Program-made: the position numbers and the translations under genes
The notes under the pieces: generated by a model
Databases searched by the model: none
What the model was told of the DNA's origin: nothing
Seen by the model: only the letters and a program-made list of their open reading frames with translations
Part shown: piece after piece, positions 44,627-55,936 of the stretch
Position numbering within the stretch: position 1 is the first letter of the stretch
Layout of the letters: each line of letters opens with the position of its first letter
NCBI GenBank assembly: GCA_965153455.1
Contig: OZ234499.1
Span: 18,162,271 to 18,226,270 of the forward strand
Length of the DNA: 64,000 nucleotides
Reading direction: 5' to 3'
DNA from: Sphagnum compactum
Taxonomy: Eukaryota; Bryophyta; Sphagnopsida; Sphagnales

Positions 44627-46750
44627 ATGGGCGTTTCACCAGAAGTGCGTGATCACAAGGAACTGGGGGCGGCCATACTTTGCTCCATGCTCCTCATCTT
44701 CCTTGTTCTAGGATCCTTGGTTGAGGTCAGCCCCCCTCATAACGTCAAGAGGATTCTGGACCATGCGTTAGTTGTTGCACATTCCCCTGCTGTTTCATCA
44801 CCAGTTGCGGTATCAGATCCGACTTCAGATCAGCAAATTGTTTCATCACCAGTTGCAGTATCAGATCCGACTTCGGATCAGCAAATTGTTTCATCACCAG
44901 TTGCAGTATCAGATCCGACTTCGGATCAGCAAATTGTTTCATCACCAGTTTCGGTATCAGCTCCGACTTCGGATCAGCGAATTGGCACAAATATTTATGA
45001 CCATCCCTCAGATCCCTTCGACGCTGCATCATCTCTTGCTGATCCACTAGCTGCTGCATCTCCCGCTGCAAATCGACCAGCTGGAACTCATGTTCATAAT
45101 AGTGTTAACCATGATGCAGAGGATATTACTGTTGATTATAATACGAAAATACTATTGCCTGCATCTGTTGAAAGTCTGATTCGCGATATTAGAGTAGCTG
45201 CGTTGCTAGCTAATGGAGGAGAATCTGTTGAGCCAGCTAATTTTGACGAAGACGGAAAGAAGGACTGGCATGAAAAGAATCCTTGCATGAGTCGAGAGAA
45301 GCTTTCTTTGAGGTATCCTGCTAGGAAATACGCCAAGGATGTGGAGGCCAATCCTGGATGGGACGCCGTCTTCCGGGAGTACCAGATTCTTCACCGGACA
45401 TGTACACGGAAGCTGGTTCAGAACGTGTCCCAGTACTTCCACACTAGAGATTCGAGCGGTTGTAAGTTTTTTGTTTGTGATGCGCGTAATCCATCAGGGC
45501 TAGGCAACAAGATCCTCATCACTGTGTCATGTTTCCTTTACGCGCTTCTGACGCAACGTGTGTTGCTTGTACCTTCTTCGGATATTCCGCCGGTGACAGA
45601 CATCATGTGCGAGCCTTTCGAAGGCTCTTCCTGGAAGTTGGATAGGGACACCATTGGTCTTCCGATGCCGTCACCACTCTGGGCTTCTATGCAGGAGCTG
45701 CTTTCTGTTGTGGATTCGACGTCCATGCAGGGCTCTCAGCATGACGATGTAAGCAGCACGATACATGAGAATGGAGCTGCCAGTACTACTAGTGTTATTT
45801 ATGCGGCAGATGTCACAGACAACTATTACGCGTTTCATCCTGATAATAGATTCTTTTGTCTCACCGAGCAGATCTTCCTGCATAATGTGACATGGGTCAA
45901 CCTCGTGGGCAATCAATATTTTGTTCCCAAGCTCTTCGGAATTCCGATCTTCCGCACCACTTTAGAGGATCTCTTTCCTGATCGGATGGTCCTCACCCAT
46001 CTCTTGCGACGCTTGATGCTACCGGGAGACTCCGTATGGGTGCAAATCGAAAAGGTCCAAGCGATGCAACCAGAATATCGTGCAGACCGGCGCCTTGGTG
46101 TTCAGATTCGTTATTTGGCCGGCCAAGAACAGTTCGGCTTGATGCACACTTTAGTAGAGACTCGCATAAAAGAATGTGCTTTGCAGAACGGCATGCTACC
46201 TCATCACACGGAGTCAGCCGAAGCAGAGAATAGTCAAAGCTTGCTGCGGTCCTCTACAGCTCAATCCGTCAACTCTTTAGCTGTACCGAGTGGTACCACT
46301 GTGTTCGTTGCTTCTTTATATGACAATTTCGAGAAAGCTTTGGTCTCCGACTACTTACACAACCCAGCAGCAAATGGCGAAAACGTAACTGTTGTGCAGT
46401 TAAGCAACAGACATGACCAAGGGTTCACCGTAGAGGAAGACATACAAGCACTTACGGAGATGATTTTCTTGAGCTTCTCGGACGATCTCATTGTCAGTCC
46501 TAGGTCAACCTTTGGGATGGTTGCTCAAGGATACGGAGCACTCAAACCATGGTTCGTGGGAATGGAAGTCTCGGACCCCCCTTGCACAAGAGGGCAAACA
46601 GTGGATGGTTGTTACCACATACCAGAGAAAAACTTGTTTTGCCCTTTTGATCCTGAGTTGAATGGCGTCTCCATCCTCGAGATTGTACCCTACGTCAAGG
46701 ATTGTCTCCCTGTCGATAGGCCTGATGGAATTCAACTCATAACTAGCTAG
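44627..46750 (+). CDS. GT37 alpha-fucosyltransferase, xyloglucan-FUT-like (gene C)
   Basis: Third member of the array, clearly diverged from A and B but with the same plan. The ATG at 44,627 gives 707 aa in one exon; upstream in-frame codons lack an ATG. The membrane anchor is at about residues 13-32. The stem contains four consecutive 16-residue repeats (SSPVAVSDPTSDQQIV type, residues 57-120) instead of the shorter DQPA units of A and B. Catalytic motifs are REYQILHRTC, SGLGNK (GLGNK at 291), DIMCEPFEGSSW, VTWVNL, RRLGVQIRY (488-496) and SPRSTFGMVA (624-633), then GCYHIPEKNLFCP and EIVPYVKDC. Predicted to transfer fucose from GDP-fucose to a cell-wall glycan in the Golgi; the acceptor is unknown. 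GLGNK for GLGNQ is a natural variant. It converges on the TBL gene 1.5 kb downstream. Confidence 0.95.
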   Translation: MGVSPEVRDHKELGAAILCSMLLIFLVLGSLVEVSPPHNVKRILDHALVVAHSPAVSSPVAVSDPTSDQQIVSSPVAVSDPTSDQQIVSSPVAVSDPTSDQQIVSSPVSVSAPTSDQRIGTNIYDHPSDPFDAASSLADPLAAASPAANRPAGTHVHNSVNHDAEDITVDYNTKILLPASVESLIRDIRVAALLANGGESVEPANFDEDGKKDWHEKNPCMSREKLSLRYPARKYAKDVEANPGWDAVFREYQILHRTCTRKLVQNVSQYFHTRDSSGCKFFVCDARNPSGLGNKILITVSCFLYALLTQRVLLVPSSDIPPVTDIMCEPFEGSSWKLDRDTIGLPMPSPLWASMQELLSVVDSTSMQGSQHDDVSSTIHENGAASTTSVIYAADVTDNYYAFHPDNRFFCLTEQIFLHNVTWVNLVGNQYFVPKLFGIPIFRTTLEDLFPDRMVLTHLLRRLMLPGDSVWVQIEKVQAMQPEYRADRRLGVQIRYLAGQEQFGLMHTLVETRIKECALQNGMLPHHTESAEAENSQSLLRSSTAQSVNSLAVPSGTTVFVASLYDNFEKALVSDYLHNPAANGENVTVVQLSNRHDQGFTVEEDIQALTEMIFLSFSDDLIVSPRSTFGMVAQGYGALKPWFVGMEVSDPPCTRGQTVDGCYHIPEKNLFCPFDPELNGVSILEIVPYVKDCLPVDRPDGIQLITS
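44795..44986 (+). repeat. 48-bp coding tandem repeat in gene C stem
   Basis: Four in-frame 48-bp units encode 16 residues each. Units 2 and 3 are virtually identical at DNA level, unit 1 differs at single bases, and unit 4 is more diverged (SVSAPTSDQRIG). The near-identity suggests recent expansion and possible length polymorphism. Confidence 0.9.
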
Positions 46751-48252
46751 CGTGGTAGTCATAAATTTTATAACAACTCTTGCTGAAACTAACCGAGTTG
46801 ATCTCAAATCTCCAGCTCTCTCTATAGCAATATTTCTTTTAGGAATTTCTGTTTGTAGCCGAAGTGGCGATCATTCTAGGAAGCAGCCGCACAAATACTA
46901 AAAATAAAAATAAAATAAAATATTTCGCCACATTTCTACTTGGGTTTTAGAGAGGAGGCATTTTTTTTACCAGCTTTTAAACTTTCTGAACAGGCAACTG
47001 TAGAAATCTGTCGCCATGTAATGCTAAATCCCTCTTGGGATGCTTGCATATGATGTAACATAAGAAATTTGAAAAAGAAAACTACTGCTAGGAAGATTTT
47101 GCCAAATCTGGCTATAAATCACATATGAAGTACAAATCTTTAGTCATCCTTCTATATGGCTACACATTGAACATCAAGTATAGTTCTAAATCTGACAATT
47201 ATTTATATATGGTAGTTGTTTTTTCCTTCACTTCTCGTGATTGAGAACCTCCAAGATCAATTCATTTTCAAATTTTTAATTTTTATCTTCACTTTTTGGC
47301 CAGATTTTGCCAACAAAAACAACTCCATGTATTCATGTGTGTTCATATTGTGGCCACCAGTGTCCAAATTTTTGGCCCAATTCCTCCAAATTCTCTTATA
47401 TCTTTCAAAAATCAGGGTGGAAGTTTGTGGGTCAAACACATGGAAGATCCTGTTGCTCTTATTGGAGCTTTGGAAGTTAAATTTGGATTTCATGTCTTCA
47501 AGGGTTTGTTCTCATTAAATTTTTGAGTTCACCTCATATTCTAGATCACTTCACTCTTAGAATAGGATACTATACATAGAAACTAGGTATCCATTGACAT
47601 TTCCCATTTGACACTAAACCTTACTTGATGAATGCTTTAGTCCTGAAAGTTACGTCTGAACATGTACTTAAAAATTCAGTTGCCTGCATCCCCATCTTGT
47701 TACATCTTTATAATTGATGATTGTCTACACATTTCTATGTAATTTCACTTCCATGACCTCTATGTCATATTAGACATCCCAGACATGATTGATTACTGTT
47801 GTGACATTTTGGCTAAAAACTAGATTTTTTATGCACAAAGATTTGCAATTTTGGATCTTCCCCCCACAATTCTTTGACCAACCTAGGTCCACAGCAAGTC
47901 CCCACACAAATTCAGTTAGTTCTAGAGAGTTTGGGGACCTCTGAAGTCCAGGAAACAATTAGTAGAGCAGTACAAGAGTTCAAGTAGACAAACAAACTTA
48001 AGTAAAAACCTGCAAGGGGTTGCTCGGTTGCATTCTTCAGAAAATCTGTATAAAATGCTACTACATATGGCCAAATGATGCCAAAAGTAAGTTTTGATTA
48101 TTTGGAGCAGCAGCCAGCTCGATAACAATTTTGTAACAAGATATGTGATATCACACAACATTTTCCCCGATCTTCTTCACACAAATCCCGTTCTTAGAAG
48201 GGTTTAGGGTTTTTGCTAGGGGAGTGGAATTTTTTAAATTGGGATCTACAAC
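46751..48252. other. convergent intergenic region between gene C and TBL
   Basis: Carries the 3' ends of both genes. Short frames at 47.2-47.5 kb on both strands show no family features. GCCAAATCTGGCTA near 47,102 resembles GCCAAATTTGGCTA near 52,838 and ACAAATTTGGCTA near 10,530, hinting at a small shared element. Confidence 0.4.
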
Positions 48253-51200
48253 TTACATGAAAGTCTGTTCTACTTGACGAACTGATTCAACATTGAGAGG
48301 AAGAGAATTTTGGGGAGCTGATGATATCTGGCTAAATAAAATTTCATTCCATGTATCTGGAATACCAGGTAAGCACCAATGTAAGCAATCTTGAGTAGCA
48401 CGTGGCTTGCCCCCTCCATACTTGGATATATGTGCCTCACCACGCAATTGAGACAAAAGAGTAATATTCAGCAATCGCAGGTTGGTTCCCACAAGTGCCT
48501 TCTCTGCAACTAAATCTCTGCCCAACCCATCCTGGATTGACGTCATGGTAACATTTTTGTCAACGAATGTGACATCATCACATGTTCCTCCTGTGTCCCA
48601 ATCCCCATGTCGGAAGTGCCTCGGTGATAATGTTGTATAGAACACTTGCTTATTGGTATTCTCTATTTTGTCACTTATCCATTTGACCACTGCAGAGATT
48701 GCAAAACTATATGCATTTGGAATGCGGTACAAGTAATCCTTTGGAGGTACTGGGATGCCATTGACATGAGATTGCCATTTATTTAGATTCATTTTCCCCC
48801 TGTTCCAGTGATGTCCAGAATTGAGCACAAGGACATCCAGTTTCAAAAGGTAATCCCTTATAAATGCTGCGGGTCGATCCAAGTGCATCGCAATTGCTGA
48901 CATTGGGTCACTTCTGTCGAGCATCTGTAGCTCACAAAGCGTGGCAGACCAGTGAAAAATGAGTGTTGTGTTGGTTGCTTTGAAACAATAAGCGACCCCA
49001 GTGGGTCTTCGTGAGTGACGCAATTTTTTGAATCCGTAAGTAGCTCCAACATCTTCGACTACCACTGTATTACTACTATTATGCGCATCCTTAGAATTGA
49101 TTGCAGTAATCATGCACATCAATGACTGGAATTGCTGCCGTGCAAGTGAATCCCCCACAAATGCCAGCACCTTGTTTTTCAACCTGTGGTCCCACCCAAG
49201 AATATAGATGTGTAGTATTAAAATTCAGAAGTCAGACTTGCAATGTGATGTTCAGTTGAGTTAATTGTGCAAAAACATTGAGGAATTTATCCTCAATTGT
49301 TCACACAGTTGGAATTTAAAAACAGTATAATGTCCAACACAATATTTATGACAACATTTTTTCTTTCACCCTAATATGCTTTCACCTAGTACAAGGAAGC
49401 AGCTATTGATGCCAGATGTAGCTGTTTGCCTGAATTCACTTGGTTGGAACTCAGAAGCACCACTTCTGACAAAAAAGCAAAAAGATCTATGAAAGCATTT
49501 CTCTTTCAACCTGGTGTGCTTTCACACAGGACAGGGAAGCAGCTATTGATGCCAAATGTAGCTGTTTGCCAGAATTGGAACCGAGCAGTTGCAGGTCTCT
49601 GACATCAGCAAACAAGCTTGGACCATCGTTGCAAAGAACTCTTAAAAATTCTTTAAAATCCAGTAAATTTTTTTTTCTAATCCTGCTGCTGTTTGGTGGT
49701 GCTTTAAATCTGGTGAAAGCAGTCCTAAAAGCTCGCTTTTTTGGCTAATTTTTTCAAATTTTTCCAGAAAAGCCTATGTAGGGGTTAGAGCCCCAAAATT
49801 CATTTCGCATTTTGATGAAATTTCACACCAGAAAAATACATGTTTGGCAGCACCTAAGCCAGTTTCCCAAGGACTGCAACCTGGGACCTTTGTGATGCCA
49901 AACCAGGGCCATCCCACTGAGCCATCACCCCTGGCGCCTGGGGGAAGCTCCACACTGATCTAAACCTCTAAACCTTGCAACAGTGGAGCCATGGACATTG
50001 ACATGAAATTTTTATAAAATAGTTTGAAGTTGGAAACTTGAGACAGCAATTGAGGAGCATCATAGGTAAGTTAGTACCTTTGAAAAAAATTGTGAGGGCG
50101 AAAGGGGGCCAAGGCACACTGGCCATGTGCAGTAGGAGCAGGTTGCCAGCGGAAGCTCTCATAGCCAAGGTCAGGACGGTTGTTTTGTCGGCAGGACCAA
50201 AGAGGAGAAAGCCAGAGTGAGCAATGTTTGCCACTGTAGAGCGGATGGTGAACTGGATCAGCTAACCACTCTCCTACAGAGTAGTCACAAACTTCAGCTG
50301 CAACTGTAACTGCAGCTTCAGTAGCAGCAGCAGCTCCTGCTGCACCACCATGATCTGGATGCATCGAGAGGCAGCAAGCAAGCCAGAAATTCAATAAACC
50401 CATGACTACAGACAGACTTGCTGCAGAGCTCAAAACTGCTGTTAAAGATGCACACAGTCCAAGGTTCATATACACAATGTTCCATTACCCTGTAATAGAC
50501 TTTCTGATGCAATTCTGCAACAGTACCAGGAGGAAGATTGCACACTTGGCGGCAATGTCTCCACATAGAAGGTGGAAAGGACATTGAAGTACCTGCAGTA
50601 TCAGGAAAACCTGAAGCAGCTCCTGCACTACTATGATCAGGAAAATTTGGTTTCTTCATCGCACTCAAGTCTGCACCAAAAAAGATTGAGGGCTGGAAAT
50701 TTTAGTAAAACCTCTACTACACATTTGGTTTCCCAAGTTGGAGAGCAATGAAGAATTCATTCCAACCAGATTCTGACTCTCAGTACAACACAAGGAGTCG
50801 ACAGGGATCATATTGCAGATTACTTCTTTCGTTGAGGTCGTGCTGGACGCTGATCTCAGTAGCTGCGAGGTCCACCAGCTCCTTGAGACCGTCTGTGCCC
50901 TCTGCAATGTGTACTGATATACTCTCAGGCACGCTTTCATCAGCAGCGATTAGCTCGATGTTCTTAGCGTCAGACTCCTGAATCTCATGTGCTTCATCAC
51001 TTCCAGGTAAGCTCTTAGCAGCTGTAACCTCCTCGCCCCTGGACATGATATTCCTAGTCGTCTGGACGATTGGATGTGCTTCACTGTAAGGATGTACACG
51101 CCCTGCGCATCTCCCCCAACAACATGCAGAGTGTTCTTATATTATCAGCACTGTTATTCCATCCAAACTAGCTGAGCAGACCGCAATGCAGATCTTCAGT

Positions 51201-52036
51201 TCAAGAATGATGTCATTAAATCTTACACATCTGCGCGACCGCACACTCATTCTGGACTGTCCTCACGATTCTTCCTGTAAGCGCTAGACTATAGAAAGAA
51301 TTGCGTCCGTGCAATCTCAACTTCAGGAATCGGTCGAGCTCTCCGACTTTGTTCCAGAGTACTATGACCAACAAGATGCAACAAATTTCTTGGTACGATC
51401 TTGTGCGACTTCGTGCACGGAATCTCATATTCTTCAGCTTGTCTAATGTAACGCATTGCTACGGATGCAGCGTGAACAAAACGGTCAATCTTTTTGGACT
51501 TCCATGGACCTCTCCTGCATCTTGAAGGTTTGACATCTCTTTCTGCAGTTTTTCTTGAGGATTTAGTTTGGACATCAGCTGGCTACCCGGTTTGGCACAG
51601 AGTTGCTGAAGAAATTAGCCCTGCCTACCCGTGAGCCGACGAGAAGAACTACCTCCTCTGCAATTCCTGGGATGACGTACAAATCTTTCCTTATCTCTTC
51701 CTTGCTCTCTCTCTCTCGCACACGGAGCCGTCGGAAATCTGTCCAAGACAGACAGGACTTCAAACAAATTCATCAAGAGCCAAAGATTCAGAGAACGCGA
51801 GAATTTTACACACCAGAGGAGCTGGGTACCGTAACCCCCGACGGGATCCGGAAAATCACGACCGCGCTGAGAGGCGACTCCTTCCATCCCAGGACGAGCA
51901 TCATGATTATTACCATGGCCGTCAGGAGCAGCATCAAAGTTGACTTCACTCGCAAACCGCAAAACACACCCCTTAATCCTCCTCGCCCTCCGCCTTTCCA
52001 GAAACTGCTCCGATTGTGAAACTCCATCGCCACCAT
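48253..52036 (-). CDS. TBL (PMR5N/DUF231) polysaccharide O-acetyltransferase
   Basis: Predicted Golgi enzyme that adds acetyl groups to a wall polysaccharide. My five-exon model is 52,036-51,814, 51,102-50,824, 50,670-50,593, 50,354-50,078 and 49,183-48,253. All junctions are GT-AG, phases agree, and the total of 1,788 nt gives 595 aa. The exon 4-5 junction is certain (it rebuilds RPHNFFQRLKNKVLAFVGDS). Junctions 2-3 and 3-4 are well supported by phase, and 1-2 is the least certain. Exon 1 gives a membrane anchor (about 33-50). Exons 2-3 give an acidic, Ala-rich stem. The TBL domain starts at Cys216 (CDYSVGEW; then NNRPDLGYESFRWQP). The GDS motif is at 296-298 and the D..H motif DCLHWCLPG has Asp551 and His554; together they supply the Ser-His-Asp triad. 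A short alternative product starting at 50,475 is possible. The substrate (xyloglucan, xylan, mannan) cannot be told from this. The second ATG, at 52,027, has a better start context. Confidence 0.9.
49354..49576. repeat. direct repeat inside TBL intron 4
   Basis: Segments 49,354-49,436 and 49,494-49,576 are about 83 bp each and closely similar (AAGCAGCTATTGATGCCAAA then TGTAGCTGTTTGCC), separated by 57 bp. No known element was recognised. Confidence 0.8.
49740..49940 (-). mobile_element. tRNA-derived SINE inside TBL intron 4
   Basis: On the minus strand, A-box TGGCTCAGTGGG starts at 49,924 and B-box GGTTGCAGTCC at 49,881. They are 43 bp apart and both fit the Pol III consensus well. A tRNA-unrelated body follows (GTGCTGCCAAACATG onward) towards an A-rich region near 49,670. 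A real tRNA is unlikely because the stems do not pair. It lies on the same strand as the host gene. Confidence 0.7.
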
Positions 52037-52760
52037 ATTCCCCCGCCGTCCTCTCTAGGTCACACCGCTACGGAAACCAACAACTCTTCGAGTCTCTCTT
52101 GATCACGGAGCATTCGCCCAACAACGCAGAGCCATGATTCCTATAACTGGAAACAAAGTTCAGACTCCATCAGCAACAATAGGTGATCTCCATTCATACT
52201 GTTGCAAACTGCAATAAGAGAAGATCATCAGGATTCAGATCTTGGAAATCCACGTTCACTATATCGGACCCTTTCTCTCTCGTTCGCTATAAGTCTGTGA
52301 TTTTTTTGGAGAACAAATGGGTACAAAAGCCTGTCTACATCGGAGGAGAGAGAGAGAGAGAGAAGAGACACGCACAGTTTCTTGGCACTGCAGTTGCGTG
52401 GAAAGACCGTGCTTTGCAGCGAAGGAGGAGATTGAGAGAAGATTCTTGTGCGCAAAGTGTTCGTTCGTGCGTGCGTGCGTGCGACTACGACGAAAATTCG
52501 GCTGCGCGAAGACTATGATGGCAGAGAGAAGAAGCTGCAAGAACTGCACCCGTCAGGGACGGCTGCGGATTCCGAGTCTTCCCATTCCGGTCCCCCCCCG
52601 CCCCATCAATGCATATTCCAGGTGGAATCGACGACAAGTCACGCTCCACGTGTGTGGCGGAAACGACCGAGCATTGCCGGCCTTAGAAACCACCGTTTTT
52701 CCCACGAATCTCACTCATTCCGCGACACCATACAGCCCGTTACCCAACATATGAAATTAA
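52037..52760 (-). promoter_or_regulatory. 5' leader and promoter region of TBL gene
   Basis: Markedly GC-richer than the rest of the window. It carries a (CT)n tract on the gene's strand (52,343-52,362), a (CGCA)n run at about 52,466-52,483 and a C-run near 52,593. CT tracts in 5' leaders and promoters are common in plant housekeeping-type genes. Short open frames in this stretch lie on both strands and look compositional. No TATA box is assigned. Confidence 0.5.
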
Positions 52761-54899
52761 CATTTGAGAAGAAACGTAATTCCAATTTCCCACCTGCCGT
52801 ACTATAATCAAAATCTTTCTGCTTCTTACCGGTAGCCAAATTTGGCTAATTCCTCTTGTGGATGATCGCCACTGTGGCTACATCACAATTTTTTTAAAAT
52901 AAAGCCGTGGGCCAAACACATTATTTATTATTCACTTAGAAGTTAGGGCATTCACTTATTCGAGGGTCAAATATGCCAGATTTTTATGATAAGTTCCAGC
53001 AGGTAGCCAAGAATATAGAAGGATCCTCTTTTATTAACTTTCATATCTGGTATATAGCCAAATTTGACTAAATTGCTTTTTGAATGATCATCACTTTGAC
53101 CACATCACAAACAAGGAGATTAAGCCATGTTTGGCTACAGAGCAGCTATGAAAGTATAAATTTATTATAATCATTTTTTAAAAGCTTGACTATTTGCTAC
53201 AACAATGTGTAACAACATGGTGATTGTTTAGATATATTATTTAATTCTTGGCGATCATTTGTAGAAAAGGAGAATAATATTCAACTTTTGTTTTTGAAAG
53301 AAAATCTCCAAATGGCGAAAATTCTCCACACAAAATCAAAACGTTGATCACAAAATTGACAAAAAAAAAAGAAATACTGCCCAGGCCTGGACTTTTGCTG
53401 CCTCTGCCGTTTACGGTAGAGACATTTGAATTGAATGCACCCAGAAATGGGCCAAAGTTTGGTGCCACTACACTCGAGGGTGGTGCGGTGTCCACTACAG
53501 AAACGCTTCCAGCCTTTAGTTTCCACTTTAGTTTCACCATGCTAACCACCATTTGTTTTGAATTTAGTATGTTGAATATTTATCAATGTTATGGATGTCA
53601 TTTACAGAGCAGAGCAATTATGCACTGAGCTGCTTCTTGAATCTTTAATGCCAATTAAAAGTGCTTTAGTAGGTAGAGCCCGCCCACAAAAGGGGGGTAT
53701 TAACTAAGGAAGGGCTTACCTGTTTATTGCACCAGCTTTAGAACATGTTCCTTGAAAAATTTTGCACTTTCCTTTTCTTCTATTAACAATAGTAGGACGT
53801 CAGGAATTTCATCAGCACAAAGAGGTGCTTTAAATAGGTTTGTTTGGTACTTTTCAATTCACTATAATATAGCATTTATGGACAAAGAGTCAATCAACCA
53901 ACTTATCACGTCAAAGGCGGGGGGGGGGGTGTGCTATTGGATGTGGATTTTTCATTTTGGAGAGGTTTGGGGGAGAAGGGGTGTCAAATATGACAAAGAG
54001 TTTGATTTCTACCAATCGAACAGTCACTAGCATGTGCAAACATGTCCAGTCAAAGGTGCTCCTTGCATGTCAATACATGTAGCTAGCAACTCACTTTATC
54101 TCATTTCCTTTGCAAGTTTTACTCTTTTAACTTATTTGATCAGCCCTAAGGAGGAGATTCCAAAATATCTATCTTGGGACTATTTAAAGCTTAATTTTTA
54201 TGACCCAATCACAGATGCCCAATACCCATCACTAAAGAAAAAAAATTGAATTTTGTGGGTCAGTTTTAAGGCATATTTGTGAAACAATTAATTAATTTAG
54301 AAGACTCAATTCTGAAAATAAAATATTCTCAAACATTCCAAAATATTCTTCATCTTTTATCACAAAAAAGTTGTTCAATAAAATAATTACTTGTTGACAA
54401 TTTCAGATAATATAATTTGTGCCAAAGCTGCCAAGGTTCTACAGTAATCCTTTCTAACCTTAACCACCTACAGCAATTATCTTGTCGGACTAGAGAAAGG
54501 AAGATGGGTACATCAATTCTAGATACACCAGCCAAATTTTAGCAAATGCCGCCTTTGTGAGCAAGTCCTACATAGTTTGGCTCTTTGTAGTGTTTCATAG
54601 TTTGCCAACCGACCATGCGCAATGCCAACAACTTTTTATCATATACTCTTGTATTGAATTGCTATTAACAAATTGTTACCTATTAGTCTTTCATTTGGGT
54701 ACCAGCCTGTATAGTTGTTGTGAACAGGTGGGATGAATGTGTAGATACTCTTTTCACTCATGCAACAAACAAACAATGTGAGAAGCATGTATGCACTATT
54801 ATTGTGGAAGATGATGTTGGATCTACCAAACACAAGTAGGTCAAGAGACCTTTTTTTAGGTTTTTTTTAAATTTGAGTTGTTTAGGAGGGAGAAGCTGG
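52761..54899. other. gene-free stretch
   Basis: Related words at 52,835-52,890 and 53,055-53,110 (GCCAAATTTG.CTAA then GATCATCACTnTG.C.ACATCAC) form a diverged direct repeat 220 bp apart. A G homopolymer of about 11 lies near 53,921. No gene is supported. Confidence 0.4.
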
Positions 54900-55195
54900 T
54901 AGGGAAAGTCTTTGTTGGCCTTGCCTACCAAGGCAAGGATATTGTGTTTAGATTCATTATAGAGTATAGTAGCTTAATGGATTTTGGCCCCCATGTAGTA
55001 GGTCTATTTCTATTTGAGGATTTTTGAAATATGATATTTTGGCTTGTGTTGAATCTTGAGCTTAGTTATAGAGTTAACATGATATCTCGAATTATTTTGA
55101 TTTCTTTTAGAGGATTTTTTTGAAGATTATATTCTTGCATGGTTAGATATTTGAATTTTCATAATTCTTCTTTAATTAAGAGTTTTTTAATGTAA
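54900..55195 (-). repeat. dispersed repeat, copy 2 (inverse of 14,800-15,130)
   Basis: The reverse complement matches 14,800-15,130 across TTGCCTACCAAGGCAAGGAT, ATAGACCTACTACATGGGGG, CAAAAATCCTCAAATAGAAA and AAAGAAGAATTATGAAAATT. The best-conserved part is the CATGGGGGCC-centred 120 bp. Confidence 0.7.
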
Positions 55196-55936
55196 AAGGC
55201 AATGCCACGGTGTGACACACCCCTTTTTTTTTCGGGGTGCATTAAGAATGCACACAATGACAACACAAAGAAATTTAATGAAAACATTTTGTAGTTTACA
55301 ACATAGTATGGCCACACCATTGGATGCAACATCTAAGGCCACAAGTACATTATGTGCACAATCAGAATTACTATGTGTGTACAAGTGGCATGTACTTCCC
55401 CCAAAAAAAGAACCCAATGTCATAATGCATATTTCTGTTTCTTCATTGAGCTAGTGCACACTGCAGGTGTACCACAAGATTGTAACTATAGTGATGGACA
55501 TGTATTGAAGGGGGATGGAGTTTTTTTAATCTGTATGCTCCATATACAAAAATACTGAAATTTAAATTGCACATAATTTGGAATCTATTGAAACATGAAA
55601 TTTATCTAATGTTGTTTTCACATATCATCCTCACAATGTATACTGTGTGTGTTGGCTCAAATTAGTTCCAATATGGAGCCCAGTTCTGGGCCTACGAGAA
55701 TCTACCATTTATTCAAATTTTGGTGATTAGTCAACAAAATTTACTTAAAGACCTAGCAAAAAAAAATTTAGTATACTTGTAGGGTATACTATCAGTTGGA
55801 ATTCTTCCTCCCCAAGAGGCAAGGCATTTCGAAATGTGAAATGCCTGCGCAACCTCTTTTTTCTTCAATTTGATAACATATCTATTGGGGATCATAGAAA
55901 AAGAAATTATGTTATTTCTGCCTGGTATGCTACTAC
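55196..55936. other. gene-free stretch
   Basis: No motif or repeat stands out. Short frames at 55.2-55.5 kb overlap on both strands and lack family features. Confidence 0.4.

Noticed and set aside
44745-45071. Minus-strand frame with QFADPKSDLI repeats
   Set aside because: Reverse reading of the 48-bp repeat in gene C; an artefact of the tandem units.
49860-49935. Possible functional tRNA gene
   Set aside because: Pol III boxes are good but the acceptor and other stems do not pair; a SINE head explains it better.
11485-53930. C/G homopolymer stretches (11.49, 18.34, 27.35 and 53.92 kb) as G-quadruplex signals
   Set aside because: Single homopolymer runs in AT-rich DNA; may be slippage or sequencing-length uncertainty, with no link to a gene feature.
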